Source: CAZLGM01 sp964623625
GTDB taxonomy: Bacteria; Desulfobacterota; Desulfobulbia; Desulfobulbales; Desulfocapsaceae
Length of the DNA: 20,432 nucleotides
Direction: 5' to 3'
Assembly (NCBI GenBank): GCA_964623625.1
Contig: CAZUUJ010000066.1
Coordinates: 1-20,432 of the forward strand
Shown here piece after piece: positions 16,585 through 20,432 of this stretch. The notes under the pieces are model-generated. The model was given only the letters and a program-made list of their open reading frames with translations, was not told where the DNA came from and ran no database searches. Each line of letters begins with the position of its first letter. Position 1 is the stretch's first letter. The position numbers and the translations under genes were made by a program.

Positions 16585-17415
16585 ATGAGATCCCAGCTCA
16601 AAGAACTGGCAGGTTACATCATTGTAGTTTTTATATTCCTGCTATTAAATCTCTATCTTGCTCATACAGCCAGTGTAGTTACAGCAGAGTTGCATATTGA
16701 GAGTCACGATCCTTCCACTTTTGAGATTTACTGGCGCTCAAGTGGGGAAACGTTCAAGGAAAAAAACACTGTAGAGGTTAAGATAACGCCCGAGAAAACA
16801 AATTATACGTTTAAACTCCCCTCTTTTTCTCATTTCACTTTTTTGAGAATAGATCCTACTCGAGACATCACTCCTTTCCGGATTGAGCAATTAACTCTGC
16901 GCCATGAACTCTACCATACCGTTCAGATCGTTCCTCGGGATTCTGAAATCTCTTTTCTCAGTGTTAATCAGATTGATAATTTGCGACAGAGCAGAGAGAA
17001 AGGGCTTTCTTTTGAAACAACCGGAAAAGATCCCCACTTTGAATTAGAGGTAACATCAACGTTGAACAGATCCGTGTTGGTCCTGTTCTTTTCTTTGCAT
17101 ATTGTTGGAGTTTTGCTGGCCTATCTGTTGCTTAATCAGACCCTTTTAAAGGGAAAACAAACCCATGCGACGCTTGTTGTAACCATTCCAGGTCATGTTG
17201 CCCAAACCGTTATCCAGCAGTTTCACAAGCTTGTAAAGAAAAAGCATCCTAAGAGCCAGCTCATCTCAATGGTAATGGAAAGAAATGGTTTCCAATATAC
17301 TTATGATATCCCCTCCATTACAAACAGTGTGATCGTCTCTTTTTTACAGGAGATAAAAGATATTTCAGACCATATTCAATATCGAGTCCACTATAACCGC
17401 TCCTGTGAAGTTTAG
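16585..17415 (+). CDS. Bitopic membrane protein of the VTC-DUF4956-CotH module
   Basis: This 276-residue protein has no family name known to me. It has an N-terminal membrane helix (about 10-27), a beta-rich domain of about 130 residues likely in the periplasm, a second helix (about 163-187), then a KGK stop and a cytoplasmic domain (195-272). The positively charged N-terminus and KGK after helix two support both ends being cytoplasmic. The C-terminal domain reads LVVTIP (197-202) through QYRVHYNR (265-272) and resembles the C-terminal domain of the upstream DUF4956 protein in strand pattern, length and the final YNR. A TTG at 16567 could start it six residues earlier, but ATG 16585 leads directly into the signal-anchor-like region. 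It sits 26 bases after DUF4956 and 12 before CotH. It may link cytoplasmic phosphate chemistry to the periplasmic CotH protein; this is inference. Confidence 0.7.
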   Translation: MRSQLKELAGYIIVVFIFLLLNLYLAHTASVVTAELHIESHDPSTFEIYWRSSGETFKEKNTVEVKITPEKTNYTFKLPSFSHFTFLRIDPTRDITPFRIEQLTLRHELYHTVQIVPRDSEISFLSVNQIDNLRQSREKGLSFETTGKDPHFELEVTSTLNRSVLVLFFSLHIVGVLLAYLLLNQTLLKGKQTHATLVVTIPGHVAQTVIQQFHKLVKKKHPKSQLISMVMERNGFQYTYDIPSITNSVIVSFLQEIKDISDHIQYRVHYNRSCEV

Positions 17416-17427
17416 AGGATACGTTCC

Positions 17428-19131
17428 ATGGTGAGACGTCGCAGCTTCCTCCTTCTTATCCTGGCTATCTGTTTTCTGACCTTGCTGGGCCTCTATCTTG
17501 AGAAGAGTTCCCATTTTATCCGTTTGAGAACATTTCTTCAGTCCGATTCCATTTCAACGGAGATGCTTAATTATGGTTCAATGGGGAAGATTTTTAAGAG
17601 AATGGACTATGTCAGGGTTACATCAAACAGTGGTGAACGTTTTATAAAAAGTGAAAAGGACCAGGATGATCTTGAGCGCATTACTTTTCAGAAAAAACGT
17701 AAAGTAGGAGATTTACTTTACCAGGCCACACCTCCACGATTTAAAGATCCGAAGAATATAAATAATCAAACGTTGAAGAACAAACCTCATTGGCCGATAG
17801 TCTCAATAACTGTTGACGATGAGTATCTGTATGATCCTGAAATTGGAATACTGGTTAACCGTGGACATAATGATAACAAATGGGAGCGTAAGGCTCATGT
17901 TGAAATAATCAAAGATAACCATTCAGTATTCCAGTCTGCCATCGGCCTGCGCGTACATGGAGGCAAGAGACGATTTAAACAGGCATACAACGATTTCAGA
18001 GTCTATTTCAGAGAGGAATTTGGGGCAGCTAAACTTCCTGACAATTTGCTGTTTGATAATAAAAACATACCGATACGCACCCTGATTCTCAAAACTACTG
18101 ACTGGCCTGTTGGATATCCCATGAACAATCCTTTGGCCTATGATCTGGCTGATCATATTGGTTGTATTTCACCCCAGACACGACTTGTAGAAATTTATCT
18201 CAATAACAGGTCGCTTGGTATGGGGTTTGCGACAGAACATCAAAGCAGAAAGCAGTGGCAGCATCATGTCGGACATAAGGATTTCGGATTTTACAAGTAT
18301 AAAGGCAATGTATCTGAAGAAGATAACCGTATCTATCACCGCTACTTCTGGGAAACGACCCGGAGTCCGGACCGGTTATCCATGAGCAGGGTTGGTGAAA
18401 AAATTGATCTTGATAATTTGTCACTTCAGATAATTATCTGGGGGTTTTGCGGCACAACCGATTTTTGCCAGGGAACCGGTGTTATCGATCTTGTTGATCC
18501 AAAGGCAAAATTGCACTGGATCATATGGGATATGGATCACAGTTTTTATGATTTTTGGGGAGTGACTAGAAAATCAAAACGAAAAAGCTGGCAACAGAGC
18601 AGTATGAGGCTGCTATATGGTAAGGAAGCGGATGTCTGCGGTCGGACGATTCTGTTTACCAGGTTGATGAAAGAGTCTCAGGAGTACAGACACAATTTTA
18701 TCAAACTGGCAACCGAAACGCTTAATCACAAACTGACTCAGGAACTCCTTCTGTCAAGGGTCGACTATTATAAAACGATGCTGAAAAGCTTTGGTAAGCC
18801 TCATGAAGAATATATTACCATACTCCAAAAATTTATGAGAAAACGGCCTGATCATTTCAGAAAAAGGATGGCCTATAATTTACAACTTAATGGCCCACAC
18901 CGGCTTGATGTGACACTACCTGGGAACAGAACGATTGAGATAGACGGATATTCCTATCAAGGTTCATATTCAGGGGGGTATTTTCATGATTACCCCTGTA
19001 CTCTAAACCTCAAAGGTGCCAATAGTAAGAAATTTCTCTACTGGCTGGTTGATGGGAAAAGGATAAAAGGAACTCCCTTGACCATCCAGGTGAAAAGAGA
19101 TGTTACTGTTGAAGCTGTATTTGATGACTGA
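17428..19131 (+). CDS. CotH kinase family protein, membrane-anchored or secreted
   Basis: This 567-residue protein carries an N-terminal signal anchor or signal peptide (RRR followed by a hydrophobic stretch, 1-24, with no proper lipobox). CotH proteins are atypical kinases; the Bacillus enzyme phosphorylates spore-coat proteins. Family marks are GLRVHGG (173-179), FRVYFREEFG, LILKTTDWP and, in the C-lobe, LHWIIWDMDHSF (362-373), in which D368 and D370 match the metal-binding WDxD motif. The last 75 residues or so (after LDVTLPG) look like a beta-rich domain with YWLVDG and DVTVEAVFDD, similar to repeat domains ending other CotH proteins. AGAGGA upstream of the ATG is one of the best ribosome binding sites in the window. 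It is the last + strand gene of the module and probably acts outside the cytoplasmic membrane on a glycan or protein. The substrate is unknown. Confidence 0.85.
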   Translation: MVRRRSFLLLILAICFLTLLGLYLEKSSHFIRLRTFLQSDSISTEMLNYGSMGKIFKRMDYVRVTSNSGERFIKSEKDQDDLERITFQKKRKVGDLLYQATPPRFKDPKNINNQTLKNKPHWPIVSITVDDEYLYDPEIGILVNRGHNDNKWERKAHVEIIKDNHSVFQSAIGLRVHGGKRRFKQAYNDFRVYFREEFGAAKLPDNLLFDNKNIPIRTLILKTTDWPVGYPMNNPLAYDLADHIGCISPQTRLVEIYLNNRSLGMGFATEHQSRKQWQHHVGHKDFGFYKYKGNVSEEDNRIYHRYFWETTRSPDRLSMSRVGEKIDLDNLSLQIIIWGFCGTTDFCQGTGVIDLVDPKAKLHWIIWDMDHSFYDFWGVTRKSKRKSWQQSSMRLLYGKEADVCGRTILFTRLMKESQEYRHNFIKLATETLNHKLTQELLLSRVDYYKTMLKSFGKPHEEYITILQKFMRKRPDHFRKRMAYNLQLNGPHRLDVTLPGNRTIEIDGYSYQGSYSGGYFHDYPCTLNLKGANSKKFLYWLVDGKRIKGTPLTIQVKRDVTVEAVFDD

Positions 19132-19143
19132 TTGAATCAATCA
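19129..19143. other. Short perfect inverted repeat at the CotH stop codon
   Basis: TGATTGAATCAATCA has a 6-bp perfect stem around a 3-base centre and contains the CotH TGA stop. No T-run follows on either strand, so it is not a convincing intrinsic terminator. It lies at the start of the 106-base gap between two converging transcription units, where a terminator would be expected, and it is the only clean symmetry there apart from a 4-bp CCCC/GGGG pair at 19235-19248. It may be chance. Confidence 0.2.
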
Positions 19144-19237
19144 CCTCCAAGATGATCATTCCCACTGAATTATCTTTTAACAACAGATACCCACAGATTA
19201 AGAAGTTGAAGTTTCTGTTGATTTGCCCAAATATCCC

Positions 19238-20320
19238 CTAGAACGGGGCGGAGAGATCAAGCCAGTTTTCATGAACTCTTGCGTGATCAGCGATTTCTTC
19301 AAGAATTTGATTGATCTGAATCTGAGGTGACCATCCCCAGGTCTTTTCTGCAAGACTAGAGTCCATGACCATCCATGGAATATCAAACGAACGCATTTGT
19401 GGATCAGCGTTGACATCGTGGTGACCGAAGCGGTCCCGGCACCACATGGAGAGCTGCTTGAGCGACATGCTGTTTTGCACTCCTCCTCCCAGATTACATA
19501 TCCTGGGAACATCCGGATCATTTGAATAGATCTGTTGTTGTACCAGAGGGACCAGGTCGATGGGGTGAAAACAGTCGCGGACCTGTTTCCCGGTTCCTCC
19601 AAAACCGATATACTTCAGGGGAGCTTTTCTCAGGTAGCTGTTAATCCAGTAGGCAAATATTCCCTGATCCGGTCTGCCGAACTGCCCGGCTCCGGCAAGT
19701 ACACCGCACCTGTTGATGCAGACAGGAAAATTGAAACAGTCCCCATACTCAAGAGCAATGGACTCAGAGGCAAGTTTGCTGACGCCATATAGAGAGAGAG
19801 GCGGGGTAGTGGAAAAATTCTCATTTACACCATTTATGGTAACGCCTTGTTGGTTAAGAGAGCCATCATCTAAAGCAAATGATTCCTTCAACTCTTTCAT
19901 GGGTAAAGATGCCAGTTCGACAATGGAATAAACCCGACTTGTGGATAAAAGTAGGAAACCGGCACTGTTGGTTTTACAGTATTCAAGAATATTCAGGGTA
20001 GATGAAAGGTTGTAATCCATTATCTGCCGGCTGCTGACCGATCCATCTACACCGGCAAGCACAGAGGCATTGGCGGCTGCATCTATAACCCAGTCGGCCG
20101 GCGGCAGGCTCTGGACGTCTTCACGCTGACGAATGTCACCATAAAAAAGCTGAACCCCCTTTTTTTTGAGATCCAATCTGTTTGCCTCGCTGCCGGGTCT
20201 TGAAAAATTGTCGATTCCGATCAGCTCAAGTTTCTCTCCTCCACCGTCCCACTGGTCAATAAGGCCTCTGGCCAATACTGAGCCGACAAATCCACAAATT
20301 CCGGTAATTAAGATTTTCAT
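19238..20320 (-). CDS. NAD-dependent sugar epimerase, CDP-paratose/tyvelose epimerase-like SDR
   Basis: This 360-residue extended SDR enzyme acts on a nucleotide sugar. The Rossmann loop is GICGFVG (7-13, GxxGxxG), followed by the NAD-ribose acidic residue in GIDNFSRPGSEANR (35-48), then YGDIR (60-64). The catalytic region has STS (126-128) and YGVSK (178-182, YxxxK). GKQVRDCFHPIDLV (244-257) is the C-terminal substrate-side motif. NFSRPGS and GKQVRD are reminiscent of CDP-paratose 2-epimerases (RfbE/Tyv), but the substrate may be another CDP- or UDP-sugar. Its ATG overlaps the stop of the gene upstream on the same strand (TGATG), and the two are probably co-transcribed toward the CotH gene. 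Length is typical and all catalytic residues appear intact. Confidence 0.85.
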   Translation of the reverse strand: MKILITGICGFVGSVLARGLIDQWDGGGEKLELIGIDNFSRPGSEANRLDLKKKGVQLFYGDIRQREDVQSLPPADWVIDAAANASVLAGVDGSVSSRQIMDYNLSSTLNILEYCKTNSAGFLLLSTSRVYSIVELASLPMKELKESFALDDGSLNQQGVTINGVNENFSTTPPLSLYGVSKLASESIALEYGDCFNFPVCINRCGVLAGAGQFGRPDQGIFAYWINSYLRKAPLKYIGFGGTGKQVRDCFHPIDLVPLVQQQIYSNDPDVPRICNLGGGVQNSMSLKQLSMWCRDRFGHHDVNADPQMRSFDIPWMVMDSSLAEKTWGWSPQIQINQILEEIADHARVHENWLDLSAPF

Positions 20321-20432
20321 CAGGCCAACCTGTGCTGCCAGGATTCAACGATTTCTTGAAATATCTGATCAAGTGGAATTGTGATGTCCCAGTTGGGATA
20401 GTGGTCTTTCATCTTATTGAGATCACTGTAGT
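20320..20432 (-). CDS. C-terminal end of a second NAD-dependent epimerase (partial)
   Basis: The - strand from the window edge encodes 36 residues before TGA at 20322-20320, starting YSDLNKMKDHYPNWDI and ending ESWQHRLA. The SD-x5-HYPNW-x-I-x3-LD pattern is the usual tail of extended SDR nucleotide-sugar epimerases, notably CDP-paratose 2-epimerase-like proteins. Its stop overlaps the ATG of the following epimerase, so the two are translationally coupled. The rest lies beyond the window. Confidence 0.7.
   Translation of the reverse strand, partial: YSDLNKMKDHYPNWDITIPLDQIFQEIVESWQHRLA

Noticed and set aside
17442..17480. CotH protein as a lipoprotein
   Set aside because: The only Cys in the signal region (C15) is preceded by Ile and sits mid-helix, so it does not fit a lipobox.
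19235..19248. CCCC/GGGG hairpin at the epimerase stop as a terminator
   Set aside because: The stem is only 4 bp and no T-run follows on the - strand.
19198..19602. 134-residue - strand ORF overlapping the epimerase
   Set aside because: It lies in another frame of the clearly coding epimerase and its translation shows no family features.

Overview
The window is a dense surface-polysaccharide biosynthesis locus from a Gram-negative bacterium. Genes are packed with short gaps or 1-4 base start/stop overlaps, and nearly all lie on the + strand from about base 586 to 19131. The DNA is moderately AT-rich: one hand-counted line (13801-13860) is about 42% GC, while the extreme left end (121-180) is about 30%. 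The gene content would fit a member of the Desulfobacterota or a related group, but no marker gene is present, so the taxonomy is a guess.

Layout. (1) Bases 1-487 hold the C-terminal part of an AT-rich SAM-dependent methyltransferase. Its reading frame is broken by a single extra base near position 49. (2) Bases 586-4510 hold a tightly coupled trio: a CMP-nonulosonate (sialic acid-type) cytidylyltransferase, a glutamine-dependent asparagine synthetase-type amidotransferase, and a GT-B-like surface-carbohydrate protein. (3) Bases 4555-5937 encode an unusual two-part protein, with a kinase-like N-terminal half and a methyltransferase-like C-terminal half. (4) Bases 5944-12758 encode five glycosyltransferases. 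Three are GT4-like. One is an 804-residue protein with six N-terminal repeats and two GT2 domains, the second degenerate. One is a short GT2. (5) Bases 12823-15121 encode a large HAD-domain protein and a very basic 80-residue protein. (6) Bases 15125-19131 form a four-gene module: a VTC-type polyphosphate polymerase-domain protein, a DUF4956 membrane protein, a bitopic membrane protein of unknown family, and a CotH-type secreted kinase-like protein. (7) On the - strand, converging on the CotH gene, are a CDP-paratose/tyvelose epimerase-like SDR enzyme and, overlapping its start, the last 36 codons of a second enzyme of apparently the same class.

How they may work together. The cytidylyltransferase and the SDR enzymes supply activated unusual sugars, the amidotransferase may amidate a sugar acid or precursor, and the glycosyltransferases assemble a glycan with at least several residues. 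The kinase/methyltransferase-like protein could cap or modify the chain. The VTC-DUF4956-TM-CotH block looks like a separate phosphate-transfer unit at the envelope, possibly adding phosphate or a phosphopolymer to the glycan or to surface proteins; this is inference. No flippase, polymerase, chain-length regulator, ABC exporter, tRNA, rRNA, insertion sequence or CRISPR array was seen, so export genes must lie outside. No gene-free stretch exceeds about 110 bases.
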